Assembly (NCBI GenBank): GCA_946404705.1
Contig: CAMJES010000009.1
Location: forward strand, 1-18,940
DNA: 18,940 nucleotides
Direction: 5' to 3'
Origin: an uncultured Ruminococcus sp.
Lineage (GTDB): Bacteria; Bacillota; Clostridia; Oscillospirales; Ruminococcaceae
This document shows, one piece after another, positions 1-6,365 of the stretch (position 1 is its first letter; every line of letters starts with the position of its first letter). The position numbers and the translations under genes were made by a program. Under the pieces are notes generated by a model that searched no databases, was not told the origin of the DNA, and saw only the letters and a program-made list of their open reading frames with translations.

Positions 1-20
1 CGCTATGGTTTAGGGAGTTT

Positions 21-108
21 CGCTTCTGCGGAAGCGACAAGGGGGCTGCTCGCCCCCTTGTCCCCTCGCCACCCTTTGAAAAGCGTGGACGTAAACTTTC
101 GTCCGCTT
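21..108. repeat. Structured intergenic repeat block (three hairpins)
   Basis: Three hairpins lie in a row. The first is 21-26 with 31-36 (CGCTTC/GAAGCG, four-base loop). The second is 36-46 with 52-62, an 11-bp perfect stem rich in G and C with a five-base loop. The third is 81-91 with 100-108, where AAGC and GGACG pair with CGTCC and GCTT around a small bulge. Neither strand has a U-tract after a stem, so this does not look like an intrinsic terminator for the minus-strand operon that ends at 157. REP-like dispersed intergenic DNA is the best reading. Family membership cannot be shown from one copy, and the contig may begin inside the element. Confidence 0.5.
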
Positions 109-141
109 CGCGGTTTTAACTACAAATGTTGGCTTTGCAGC

Positions 142-156
142 AATTACGCATTAAAT
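142..156 (+). repeat. AATTACGCATTAAAT repeat, left copy
   Basis: This 15-mer abuts the stop codon of the CPBP protease gene. An identical 15-mer in the opposite orientation lies at 3199-3213, just upstream of the murC ribosome site. The two therefore bracket the three-gene operon as a perfect inverted repeat. The core AATTACGCATTA appears again at 3461-3472. Confidence 0.6.
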
Positions 157-1188
157 CTACGCTGCCGATGTGACAAGCTCCTCCGCAATATCTGCGGTGA
201 TCGGTGCAACCGAATTATAGATATCATAAATATATAAAAGCGTTATGATTATAACCCACACCGATGTTATCAGCAACGGAAGCGCGCGTTTCTTATGGTA
301 ATCGGTATAAGGCGGAAGCTTCGGGCGGTTCTCGCTTCTGACATAAAGCCTAACGCCCCACAGTCCCAGCAATATTTCTGCCACCCAAACCACATAAAAC
401 GCCGGCTCGCTCAGTTCTTCTCCGATATAGCTCGCGATATCGCTTATGCACATCATTCCGTTTACTGCCGCATGGCATATTATCGCCGGAACAAGCGAAT
501 CCGTTTTTACCGTGATATATCCAAAATATATCCCCAGCGAAGTCGCCATAACAAACTGGTACGGATTTCCGTGCATAAGTCCGAACATCACGCCCGAAAA
601 TATTATCCCGAACCGTGCGCTGACCCTTGCCGTTTGTTTCAGCACTACTCCGCGGTAAAACAGTTCCTCCGCTATCGGTGCTGCTATAACGGATGAAATT
701 ATCTCTACAAACAAAGTTGCCGCGTCATTTTTCATCTCATAGTCAAACGATACAACTTCAAGTCCGCAATTCCACAGCACTGTATCCATTACATATTCAA
801 GTCCGATACCGACTGCGTGAAATGCAAACGCCCCGAGAACACAGCACCCTATAAGCCGCGGCGACATATTCTTTGTGCTGAACATAGGCGTTATCTTAAC
901 ATTATTCACCGCATTAAATGCCAAGAACATTATCACCGAAGCCAGCGCAGGCGCAAAATACATTGCTGCCGCGTCTGCCCATCCGACCATTGCAAAACCT
1001 GTTTCGGGGGCGGTTTCTTCAAGCATAAACGGCGAAAGAATTATTGACAATACAGCATATAACACATACATAAAAAAATACTGTATCACCATTGCGCCGC
1101 CGACCTTATTGTAAAGTTTGCGTATCTTTTTCCGTTCGGCGCGGCTCGGAGCGATCTCTTCGTCAGTCAAAACGTCCGTATCCGTCAT
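157..1188 (-). CDS. CPBP family intramembrane glutamic endopeptidase
   Basis: A 343-residue multi-pass membrane protein of the CPBP (Abi/CAAX protease and bacteriocin-processing) family. The family signatures are all present: EELFYRG at about residues 174-180 (E174, E175 and R179), FGLMHGN at about 202-208 (H206) and CHAAVN at about 238-243 (H239 and N243). These would form the buried active site. Hydrophobic segments are clear around 31-53, 76-95, 112-135, 195-225 and the C-terminal region (about 262-277 and 306-322). It starts at an ATG two bases after the lexA stop, with a weak GAGG inside the end of lexA, so it is probably translated with lexA as the last gene of murC-lexA. The substrate is unknown. 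Family members process prenylated proteins or peptides, or protect against bacteriocins, and the context does not decide between these. Confidence 0.88.
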   Translation of the reverse strand: MTDTDVLTDEEIAPSRAERKKIRKLYNKVGGAMVIQYFFMYVLYAVLSIILSPFMLEETAPETGFAMVGWADAAAMYFAPALASVIMFLAFNAVNNVKITPMFSTKNMSPRLIGCCVLGAFAFHAVGIGLEYVMDTVLWNCGLEVVSFDYEMKNDAATLFVEIISSVIAAPIAEELFYRGVVLKQTARVSARFGIIFSGVMFGLMHGNPYQFVMATSLGIYFGYITVKTDSLVPAIICHAAVNGMMCISDIASYIGEELSEPAFYVVWVAEILLGLWGVRLYVRSENRPKLPPYTDYHKKRALPLLITSVWVIIITLLYIYDIYNSVAPITADIAEELVTSAA

Positions 1189-1190
1189 TA

Positions 1191-1769
1191 TTATAAGTAC
1201 CTCATAACGGCAACGACTTTGCCGATGATCTCGCAGTTATCGACAATAATCGGATCCATTGTATCATTCTCGGGCTGGAGGCGGTAATGGCCGTTTTCCT
1301 TGTAAAATGTCTTGACGGTCGCTTCCTCACCGTTTACAAGCGCAGCCACGATCTCACCGTTATGCGCGGACGAGCATTTCTCTACAACTACGATATCTCC
1401 GTCAAGAATAGCTGCATTTATCATGCTTTCGCCGCGTACTTTAAGCGCAAAAAGCTCACCGCTGTAACTCTTTTCCTCGTGGAAATTGATGTATTCGGTG
1501 ATATCCTGAACAGCCGTGATAGGCTGACCTGCAGTTATCGTTCCGACAAGAGGTATCTTCGAAGCGCATCTTCCTGCAAGCTTTATAGCTCTGTTGCAGC
1601 CGTCCACCTTTTCGAGGAAGCCTTCCGCAACAAGGCTGTTTACATAGCGCGCAGCGGTCGAAGTCGAACGGATATCAAGAGCAGCGCAGATCTCTCTTAT
1701 CGACGGTGCAATGCCGTTTTCGACCCTCTCCTTGACGAATTCAAAAACTCTTTTCTCCTTATCGTTCAT
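1191..1769 (-). CDS. lexA: LexA repressor, SOS regulator (autoprotease)
   Basis: 192 residues, close to the usual LexA length. The N-terminal winged helix (about 1-65) contains PSIREICAALDIRSTSTAARYVNSL. The C-terminal peptidase S24 domain holds the self-cleavage site A80-G81 (TITAGQP), the catalytic serine in GESM (S115) and the catalytic lysine in EATVKTF (K153). Known role: it represses DNA-damage genes until RecA filaments trigger its self-cleavage. The ATG follows the murC stop by one base, and its AAGGAG site lies inside the murC end, so the two are likely translationally coupled. Sitting behind a cell-wall gene rather than alone at its own promoter is somewhat unusual. I see no good LexA box directly before lexA. 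Confidence 0.96.
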   Translation of the reverse strand: MNDKEKRVFEFVKERVENGIAPSIREICAALDIRSTSTAARYVNSLVAEGFLEKVDGCNRAIKLAGRCASKIPLVGTITAGQPITAVQDITEYINFHEEKSYSGELFALKVRGESMINAAILDGDIVVVEKCSSAHNGEIVAALVNGEEATVKTFYKENGHYRLQPENDTMDPIIVDNCEIIGKVVAVMRYL

Positions 1770-1770
1770 A

Positions 1771-3180
1771 TTACTGCTCCTTTTTCTCTAATTTTTTCAA
1801 TATAAGCCGCGCAAGCTTGTTGACATCGCCGCAGCCGAGCGTTACCACAAGGTCGCCCTCTTCTGCGTTTTCGGCAACATAGTCGGCGCAAAGCTCAAAA
1901 TTTTTGTCATGTTCTTCCTCGTCAAACCATACAGCGCCGTCTATCTTTTCCGCAAGCGCGCTTGTGTGGATACCGTAGGTGTTTTTCTCGCGTGAACCCA
2001 TTATCGACGTAAGCACGACCTTATCCGCAATCGAAAGTGCCTTTGCAAAGTCGTCGATAAGCATTGCCGTGCGTGAGAATGTGAACGGCTGATGCACCGC
2101 CCATACACGCTTGTAGCCAAGTCCCATTGCCGCTTTGAGTGTAACGGAAATTTCCGCAGGGTGATGACCGTAATCGTCCACAACGGTCACGCCGCCGACC
2201 TCGCCGTACTTCTCAAAACGCCGCTGAGAGCCGTAAAAATCGGAAAGTCCCGTCCTTACGTCCTCCGCAGTCGCTCCCTCGTATATCGAAGCCGCCGCAG
2301 CTGCAACAGCATTGAGAACGTTATGCTCTCCCGGAACGTGAATTGTTATCGTATCAAGCTTTTCGCCTTTGTGCATAAGGTCGAAGGCCGTTTCCAAGCC
2401 GCTTATGTGCCGAATATTTTCGGGGTAGTAATCGCAGCTGTTATCCTTGCCGAAGGTTATTATCTCGCAGCCGTTTTTAAGTCCTTGAACAGCCTTCATC
2501 GAGTTTTCATCGCTGCCGTTTACGATCACCGCACGGGAAGTCTGCTCCGCAAATTTACGGAACGACTTTATCACGTTTTCAAGACTGCCGAAATAGTCGA
2601 GATGATCTGCGTCAACGTTGAGAATAACGCTCACATCGGACGAAAGCTTCAAAAAATGATCCATAAATTCGCAGGCCTCGCAGACCATTATATCCGACTT
2701 GCCTGCAATTCCGCTTCCGTGTATAAGCGGCAGCTTTCCGCCGATAACAGCAGTAATGTCAATGCCTTTTTTCTTTAGTATCTGCGTTATCATCGAGCTT
2801 GTCGTGGTCTTGCCGTGCGTTCCGCTTACGCATACGGTGTTTCCAAACTGCGCAGTTATGATAGCAAGCAGATCACTTCGTTCAAGCACGGGAACTCCGC
2901 TTGCCTTAGCCGCAATAAGCTCGGGGTTGTCAGCCATTATCGCCGCCGTGTGAACGATAAGGTCGGCACCCTCGATATTCTCGGCGCGCTGTCCGAGAAA
3001 AACGGGAATTCCCATTGCTCTTACAGCCGCAAGAGTGTCTGTTTCATTGTTGTCCGAGCCGCTTAAATTGTAGCCCTTTGAATGAAGTATCTGCGCCAAC
3101 GGATACATTCCCGAGCCGCCGATTCCGATAAAATGTATATGCTTCTTTCCGTCAAGGACGGATTTATCAAACTTTTCCAA
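1771..3180 (-). CDS. murC: UDP-N-acetylmuramate--L-alanine ligase
   Basis: Cytoplasmic Mur ligase that adds L-alanine to UDP-MurNAc using ATP, the first amino-acid step of the peptidoglycan stem peptide. The N-terminal Rossmann domain has HFIGIGGSGM, the central ATPase domain has the P-loop GTHGKTTT (about residues 120-127), and the C-terminal domain contains DDYGHHPAEI. I place the start at TTG 3180, giving 469 residues, because AAGGAAGG (3188-3195) lies 7 bases before it. An upstream in-frame ATG at 3228 would add 16 residues (485) but has no ribosome site and lies in repeat DNA. It is the first gene of murC-lexA-CPBP. No confident promoter was found in the repeat-rich region upstream. Confidence 0.95.
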   Translation of the reverse strand: MEKFDKSVLDGKKHIHFIGIGGSGMYPLAQILHSKGYNLSGSDNNETDTLAAVRAMGIPVFLGQRAENIEGADLIVHTAAIMADNPELIAAKASGVPVLERSDLLAIITAQFGNTVCVSGTHGKTTTSSMITQILKKKGIDITAVIGGKLPLIHGSGIAGKSDIMVCEACEFMDHFLKLSSDVSVILNVDADHLDYFGSLENVIKSFRKFAEQTSRAVIVNGSDENSMKAVQGLKNGCEIITFGKDNSCDYYPENIRHISGLETAFDLMHKGEKLDTITIHVPGEHNVLNAVAAAAASIYEGATAEDVRTGLSDFYGSQRRFEKYGEVGGVTVVDDYGHHPAEISVTLKAAMGLGYKRVWAVHQPFTFSRTAMLIDDFAKALSIADKVVLTSIMGSREKNTYGIHTSALAEKIDGAVWFDEEEHDKNFELCADYVAENAEEGDLVVTLGCGDVNKLARLILKKLEKKEQ

Positions 3181-3198
3181 AGCAAAACCTTCCTTTTT

Positions 3199-3213
3199 AT
3201 TTAATGCGTAATT
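3199..3213 (-). repeat. AATTACGCATTAAAT repeat, right copy (inverted)
   Basis: Exact inverted copy of the 15-mer at 142-156, located just upstream of the murC ribosome site. It also overlaps the left arm (3202-3220) of a second inverted repeat whose partner is 3454-3472. Confidence 0.6.
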
Positions 3214-3472
3214 ATTGCGGAATAACATTTTTGCGTAATTCTGCGAGTTTGCGCTGTTGCTTCACATCTTTTTTGAAACAGATTTATTTTTGCGAAGCAA
3301 GTTCGGTTAAACTGCCCGATAAATGGGAATTTGTTGTAATCTTGTAGGGGACGGGTCTCCCGTCCCGATTTAACCAAATTTGTGGCAAACGGGACGGGAA
3401 ACCCGTCCCCTACAAAACATTGCAAATCAAACAACTTTCGATTTATAGAGCAGCCACAATAATTACGCATTA
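3202..3472. repeat. Intergenic block bounded by 19-bp inverted repeats
   Basis: The arms are 3202-3220 and 3454-3472, and they match at 18 of 19 positions as an inverted repeat. The right arm reads CCACAATAATTACGCATTA. The 271-bp block between murC and the LURP-one-like gene holds a large inner hairpin (3342-3415), and a heptad repeat begins in its right arm. No gene is supported inside. The nested layout resembles a non-autonomous mobile element or a fusion of several small intergenic repeats. There is no target-site duplication that I can establish. Confidence 0.45.
3342..3415. repeat. REPIN-like long hairpin
   Basis: The left arm (3342-3367) and right arm (3390-3415) are 26 bases each and are inverted repeats with one mismatch, around a 22-base loop. 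Each arm is also a palindrome by itself: in the left arm GGGACGGG and CCCGTCCC flank TCT. The DNA can therefore form one long hairpin or two small ones, as in REP doublets (REPINs). It is G- and C-rich inside an A- and T-rich gap. It has no U-tract, so a terminator role is doubtful. Confidence 0.6.
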
Positions 3473-3500
3473 CGCATTACGCATTGCGAATTACGAATTA
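3462..3500. repeat. Heptad tandem repeat (ATTACGC units)
   Basis: There are three exact ATTACGC units (3462, 3469, 3476), then ATTGCGA (3483), ATTACGA (3490) and a partial ATTA. The array runs into the end of the LURP-one-like gene, and the TAA stop of that gene (3491-3493) lies inside a repeat unit. Seven-base units like this can change copy number by slippage. Confidence 0.65.
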
Positions 3501-3970
3501 TTGTTGCTGCAGTTCGCAGCGTCTATCGCAACAACAAGCATCAGAACATCAATTTCATCCGCTTCATTGAATATGTCGATAACGTATGTATCAGACAAAT
3601 GCAAAAGCTCCTTTGAAACAGTCGCCGCAACAAGACCGTTCGGCTGTCTGACTTGATAATTCCAGCCAAAAAAGTCGCCGTCAACGCTCCAGCCGTTATA
3701 GTCAATATCATATTTCGGAGTAAAAAGGCTAAATTTTTTCTTTATAGAGCCGCATCTTCTTCCGCCGATGTAAACGTCAAATTCCGCAAACAGACGCAGA
3801 AGTTTCTCATTTATATATCCGACCTCGCGGTCATATAAGTCAAAAATCCTTATTCTGTGACCGAGCGCGAAAAAATCCGCCTTTGCCGTGTATTTCGTAT
3901 TCATATTTTCATCGTAAATATCATAACTGTCCGTCCAGCTGAAAATACGCTGCTTTATGATCAATCTCAA
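3491..3970 (-). CDS. LURP-one-related/YxjI-like protein
   Basis: A 159-residue protein of the LURP-one-related (tubby/scramblase-like fold) family. The N-terminus RLIIKQRIFSWTDSYDIYDENMNTKY and the later ADFFALGHRIRIFDLYDREVGYI follow the family pattern of a short basic start and repeated beta-strand motifs around D/E-x-x-G. No transmembrane segment is seen. The start is TTG 3970, five bases after GGGGGAG. The upstream ATG at 4009 would place the ribosome site inside the coding region and adds 13 unsupported residues. The molecular role of bacterial members is not settled. The gene stands alone between a repeat region and a divergent spoVG. Its last codons are N- and S-rich (CSNNNS) and run into the heptad repeat. 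Confidence 0.75.
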   Translation of the reverse strand: MRLIIKQRIFSWTDSYDIYDENMNTKYTAKADFFALGHRIRIFDLYDREVGYINEKLLRLFAEFDVYIGGRRCGSIKKKFSLFTPKYDIDYNGWSVDGDFFGWNYQVRQPNGLVAATVSKELLHLSDTYVIDIFNEADEIDVLMLVVAIDAANCSNNNS

Positions 3971-4009
3971 ACAAACTCCCCCTTTGAATTTTATTTCAAA
4001 ATTCCCCAA

Positions 4010-4321
4010 ATATCACACAAAAAAATTTACAAATTATCAATCCAAATTCACATCTAAATCATTTACCATTCAGAAATAATTAACTATAATATGTTATATT
4101 ATACTCATTGATATACACAAATAGGTTAATTATTGCTAAAAAGCCGCATTAACCGCCACTTTGTATAATTTTATCGGGATTTGAGCAGAATATAGAAAGA
4201 TTTCTTCATACTCAGCCCAAATTCCAAGACGAATACCTGCTATAAAGGTATTATACAACATTAATAAGCTTGCCTACGGAAAACGGCACAGGCTTTAATC
4301 ATCACAAAGGAGAATACCCAT
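4010..4321. other. AT-rich intergenic region before spoVG
   Basis: No gene is supported here. It contains a palindrome TATAATAT-GTT-ATATTATA (4085-4103) and a second inverted repeat AATACCT-N7-AGGTATT (4232-4252) about 70 bases before spoVG, which could be an operator or a leader hairpin. The spoVG ribosome site AAAGGAG (4306-4312) is at its end. I could not pick out a convincing sigma-A or sigma-H promoter with proper spacing, so the spoVG and LURP-one-like promoters remain unassigned. Confidence 0.45.
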
Positions 4322-4624
4322 ATGAACATCACAGACATTAAAATCAGAAAAATAATCCCCGAGGGCAGACTTCGTGCAATTATCTCCATCACAATTGACG
4401 ATATGCTCGCTATCCACGACATCAAGGTAGTTCAGGGCGATGAACGTCTTTTCGTTGCAATGCCGAGCAGACGCGATGAAAACGGAATGTTCCGCGATAT
4501 TGTACACCCGATCTCACCCGAAGCAAGAGGAAGCATCGAAGGTCAGATCCTTGACGCATACACACGCCACATCGAACTTATGCAGGCTGAACTTGAAGCT
4601 GAACAGTCAGGAACTATTCTCTGA
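4322..4624 (+). CDS. spoVG: Septation/sporulation regulator SpoVG
   Basis: A 100-residue SpoVG, near the usual length. The conserved core is visible: MNITDIKIRKI at the start, LRAIISITIDDMLAIHDIKVVQG in the middle and MPSRRDENGMFRDIVHPISPEARG after it. SpoVG is a small nucleic-acid-binding regulator that affects asymmetric septation, capsule and virulence genes in Bacillota. It starts at ATG 4322 with AAAGGAG nine bases upstream. It is a single-gene transcript, with a structured 3' region (4669-4700) and an intrinsic terminator (4728-4760). A promoter was not clear. Confidence 0.95.
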   Translation: MNITDIKIRKIIPEGRLRAIISITIDDMLAIHDIKVVQGDERLFVAMPSRRDENGMFRDIVHPISPEARGSIEGQILDAYTRHIELMQAELEAEQSGTIL

Positions 4625-4668
4625 TAAACCGTCCTCAAAAAGCTGCTTGCAAAGTCTATGAACGCGGC

Positions 4669-4700
4669 CTCGGCGTGTTTGCCGCACGGAAAACGCCGAG
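4669..4700 (+). other. Hairpin in the spoVG 3' region
   Basis: CTCGGCGT (4669-4676) pairs with ACGCCGAG (4693-4700) around a 16-base loop. It lies between the spoVG stop and its terminator and has no U-tract of its own. The role is unknown. It may stabilise the transcript or be part of a 3'-derived small RNA. Confidence 0.35.
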
Positions 4701-4727
4701 CATTGCAGGGCATAAAAACTTGTTACC

Positions 4728-4760
4728 AACCGTCCTTATAAAAAGGACGGTTTTTTATTT
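4728..4760 (+). terminator. Intrinsic terminator of spoVG
   Basis: A ten-base-pair perfect stem (AACCGTCCTT 4728-4737 with AAGGACGGTT 4743-4752), a five-base loop and a T-rich tail 4751-4760. It works in the plus direction only, since the minus reading has no T-run. Confidence 0.9.
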
Positions 4761-4827
4761 TCATACAAATGCCGAAAATGCAAAGCAACGGCTTTACGGT
4801 TTCACGGCGCTGACGAAAGCGCTTCTT

Positions 4828-5364
4828 TTATATTCCAAGCTTTCTTGCGGCAAGAAGAAGCGCAGTCTGAGTCTTTCCGTCCTTTATCTCGCCGCTTATG
4901 ACCATTTCAACAGCCTGCGAAAGCGGCATTTTTTCAACATCGAGGAACTCGTCTTCATCGAGCGACTGTTCGCCGAAGGAAAGTCCTGTCGCAAGATACA
5001 TGTGTATCTTTTCGGTAAGATAAGCCACCGAAGGATACATTACACCGAGATATTCAAAGCTTTCACATTCTGCTCCGACTTCCTCTTTAAGCTCGCGCAG
5101 ACCTGCGCTGCGGTGATCCTCGCCGACTTCGAGCTTTCCTGCAGGTATCTCGGTCAGAACCTCCTGAAAAGGATATCGGAACTGCTTTACAAGGTAGACT
5201 TCGCCCTTTTCATTGACCGGAACAACGCATACTCCGCCTGGGTGGATAACGAGTTCACGGGTAACGACCGAGCCGTTCTCCAGCTCTGCCTTATCCTTGC
5301 GTACTTTTATGATCTTGCCGTCAAAAATCGGCTCTGTATCAACTGTTTTTTCCTGCAAATGCAT
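4828..5364 (-). CDS. NUDIX hydrolase, ADP-ribose pyrophosphatase type
   Basis: A 178-residue NUDIX enzyme. The Nudix box runs from G76 through E82 and R90-E91-L-K-E-E to G97 (GKLEVGE...RELKEEVG), matching the G-x5-E-x7-R-E-x2-E-E-x-G pattern. The upstream VYLVKQFRYPFQEVLTEIPAGKLE is typical of ADP-ribose pyrophosphatases (NudF type), which split ADP-ribose to AMP and ribose-5-phosphate. That substrate is inferred from family resemblance. It starts at ATG 5364 with AAGGAG nine bases upstream, and a clear promoter lies at 5407-5435. A LexA-box-like site sits at the expected transcript start. It converges on spoVG. Confidence 0.9.
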   Translation of the reverse strand: MHLQEKTVDTEPIFDGKIIKVRKDKAELENGSVVTRELVIHPGGVCVVPVNEKGEVYLVKQFRYPFQEVLTEIPAGKLEVGEDHRSAGLRELKEEVGAECESFEYLGVMYPSVAYLTEKIHMYLATGLSFGEQSLDEDEFLDVEKMPLSQAVEMVISGEIKDGKTQTALLLAARKLGI

Positions 5365-5387
5365 TTTAAAGCACTCCTTTTTACAGC

Positions 5388-5398
5388 AACAAATGTTC
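5388..5398 (-). promoter_or_regulatory. LexA-box-like site near the NUDIX gene start
   Basis: On the minus strand it reads GAACATTTGTT, close to the Bacillota LexA core GAAC-N4-GTTC (the last base is G instead of C). It lies just after the -10 box of the NUDIX promoter, where a repressor would block transcription. The flanking bases do not match the full consensus, so the call is tentative. Confidence 0.3.
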
Positions 5399-5406
5399 TT
5401 TTAAAA

Positions 5407-5435
5407 ATTATAGCACATTTATTCGATTATTTCAA
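5407..5435 (-). promoter_or_regulatory. Promoter of the NUDIX gene
   Basis: TTGAAA (5435-5430), a 17-base spacer and TATAAT (5412-5407), a strong sigma-A-type match. It gives a leader of about 35 bases before ATG 5364. Confidence 0.8.
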
Positions 5436-5469
5436 GGGGTTAGGGAAAATTTTTGCACTATTGTATAAT

Positions 5470-5488
5470 AAAAAAAGCTGCGGCTTTT
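5470..5488 (-). terminator. Terminator downstream of hicAB (minus)
   Basis: On the minus strand AAAAGC and GCTTTT form a short stem with loop CGCA, followed by seven T residues. It lies about 225 bases past the hicB stop and just before the NUDIX promoter, so it would end hicAB read-through. The stem is short (six pairs), so strength is uncertain. Confidence 0.55.
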
Positions 5489-5489
5489 A

Positions 5490-5627
5490 ATACTAAACAC
5501 CAATAAAATAACAGGAAAAAATCTGCGCCGAAATCCAAATATAAAGTTGTTTTCAACAACTTGCTGTTTTCAACAGTTACAAGATTGTCGGCTTGATTTT
5601 TTCCAAATTTTAAATGGTGTTTAGTAT
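5490..5627. mobile_element. MITE-like palindromic element
   Basis: It is bounded by perfect 13-base inverted repeats, ATACTAAACACCA (5490-5502) and TGGTGTTTAGTAT (5615-5627). A second inverted pair, GGAAAAAATC (5513-5522) and GATTTTTTCC (5595-5604), nests inside. The centre has two small hairpins (5544-5562 and 5564-5576) that share a TTTTCAACA-like loop side. No coding capacity is seen. TA dinucleotides at both ends (5491-5492 and 5625-5626) would fit a TA-target (IS630/Tc1-like) non-autonomous element. They are also part of the palindrome, so this is not proof of a duplication. A long structured 3' untranslated region of hicB is the alternative. Confidence 0.5.
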
Positions 5628-5713
5628 AAGTCACAGCTTTTCTTAAACATTTGCGAACAGAGATTGAATATGAAGGGCAGGTCAGACGCTGCGCCCGATC
5701 TGCTCACTTTGAT

Positions 5714-6109
5714 TCAGTTAATATGCAGCTGCTCTTTAAGAGCGGACTGGAGAACAGCAGAGAAGTTTATATTCGCTTGCTCTGCCTTTTCGTTCAACCA
5801 AGAGGGAATAGTGCAGTTTTTCTTAACAGATCTGTTATCGAGCATACGGCGGTAAGCATCGGGGTCAGCATCGACAAGCGTTTTTATTTCATTCGCTTCA
5901 CAATGCAATGTGGCAAGATCTGACGGTTCGGGTAATGTCCACTTTTTATCCTCGTATGTCACTCCCAAGAGGTTAATCGCATCTCGTGCCATTTCTATGG
6001 CTTCGGGAATGGTTTCCCCGAATGTGTTATTATCAAAATCGGGTATAGTTACAAGGTATCCGCTTCCGTCCTCGCATTTGGTGAGTATTACAGGGTAACA
6101 TATTTTCAT
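5714..6109 (-). CDS. hicB: HicB-family antitoxin
   Basis: A 131-residue antitoxin. The N-terminal HicB fold shows MKICYPVILTKCEDGSGYLVTIPDF and the FGETIPEAIEMARDAINL helix. The C-terminal IPSWLNEKAEQANINFSAVLQSALKEQL looks like a ribbon-helix-helix DNA-binding segment. The family neutralises HicA mRNA interferase and represses its own operon. I start it at ATG 6109, eight bases after AGGAG; the GTG at 6118 overlaps the ribosome site. It is the second gene after hicA (56-base gap). The DNA-binding tail fits with the palindromes at the hicA promoter. Confidence 0.9.
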   Translation of the reverse strand: MKICYPVILTKCEDGSGYLVTIPDFDNNTFGETIPEAIEMARDAINLLGVTYEDKKWTLPEPSDLATLHCEANEIKTLVDADPDAYRRMLDNRSVKKNCTIPSWLNEKAEQANINFSAVLQSALKEQLHIN

Positions 6110-6143
6110 ATATAACACTCCTTTGTATAAATAAAAGCTTTCG

Positions 6144-6160
6144 GGGAGCTTTGCGCTCCC
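6144..6160 (-). other. Hairpin between hicA and hicB
   Basis: GGGAGC (minus, 6160-6155) pairs with GCTCCC (6149-6144) around a five-base loop, in the 56-base gap between the two genes. The T-run after it on the minus strand is broken, so it would at most attenuate or act as an RNA-stability element. Confidence 0.4.
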
Positions 6161-6165
6161 TTTTT

Positions 6166-6339
6166 CTATTTCAAGTTTCTGCGTTTGATTATTGCTTTCG
6201 CAAGGTTTTCGTTTATTTCCGTGTGCCGCGGTATCATTTCGGTTTCGTTTCCTTTTACATAAACGTCGTGATTTCCGCCGTTTCTGTCAAACTTCCAACC
6301 TTTATTTTCAAGCAGCTTTATCAAATCCCTGCGTTTCAA
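6166..6339 (-). CDS. hicA: HicA-family mRNA interferase toxin
   Basis: A 57-residue toxin, typical for HicA. I read KRRDLIKLLENKGWKFDRNG, then GNHDVYVKGNETEMIPRHTE, then INENLAKAIIKRRNLK and a TAG stop. The conserved catalytic histidine is in GGNHDVY (H24), and the ending AKAIIKRR-x-L is characteristic. Known action is ribosome-independent mRNA cleavage. The start is TTG 6339 with AGGTGG seven bases upstream, directly behind a near-consensus promoter (6366-6394). Being under 60 codons with a TTG start, it is easily overlooked. The toxin-first order is the standard hicA-hicB order. Confidence 0.92.
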   Translation of the reverse strand: MKRRDLIKLLENKGWKFDRNGGNHDVYVKGNETEMIPRHTEINENLAKAIIKRRNLK

Positions 6340-6365
6340 GTGTTTTCCACCTTCCTCTGTATATT

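Noticed and set aside
36..62. Terminator for the lexA operon
   Set aside because: The hairpin is strong but has no T-run on the minus strand.
2092..2778. 228-codon plus-strand frame inside murC
   Set aside because: Antisense shadow of the murC coding region, Arg- and Cys-rich, without a ribosome site.
3300..3320. LexA box near murC
   Set aside because: The minus-strand CGAAC has no GTTC half-site at the correct spacing.
3201..3470. 89-residue open frame on the minus strand upstream of murC
   Set aside because: It is a translation of the repeat block (hairpin arms and heptads), lacks a ribosome site, and overlaps the proper murC start.
3462..3500. CRISPR-like array
   Set aside because: The units are seven bases with no spacers, so this is a simple tandem repeat.
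4675..5490. 271-codon plus-strand frame opposite the NUDIX gene
   Set aside because: It is the antisense of a well-supported NUDIX gene and its promoter, and the protein is not family-like.
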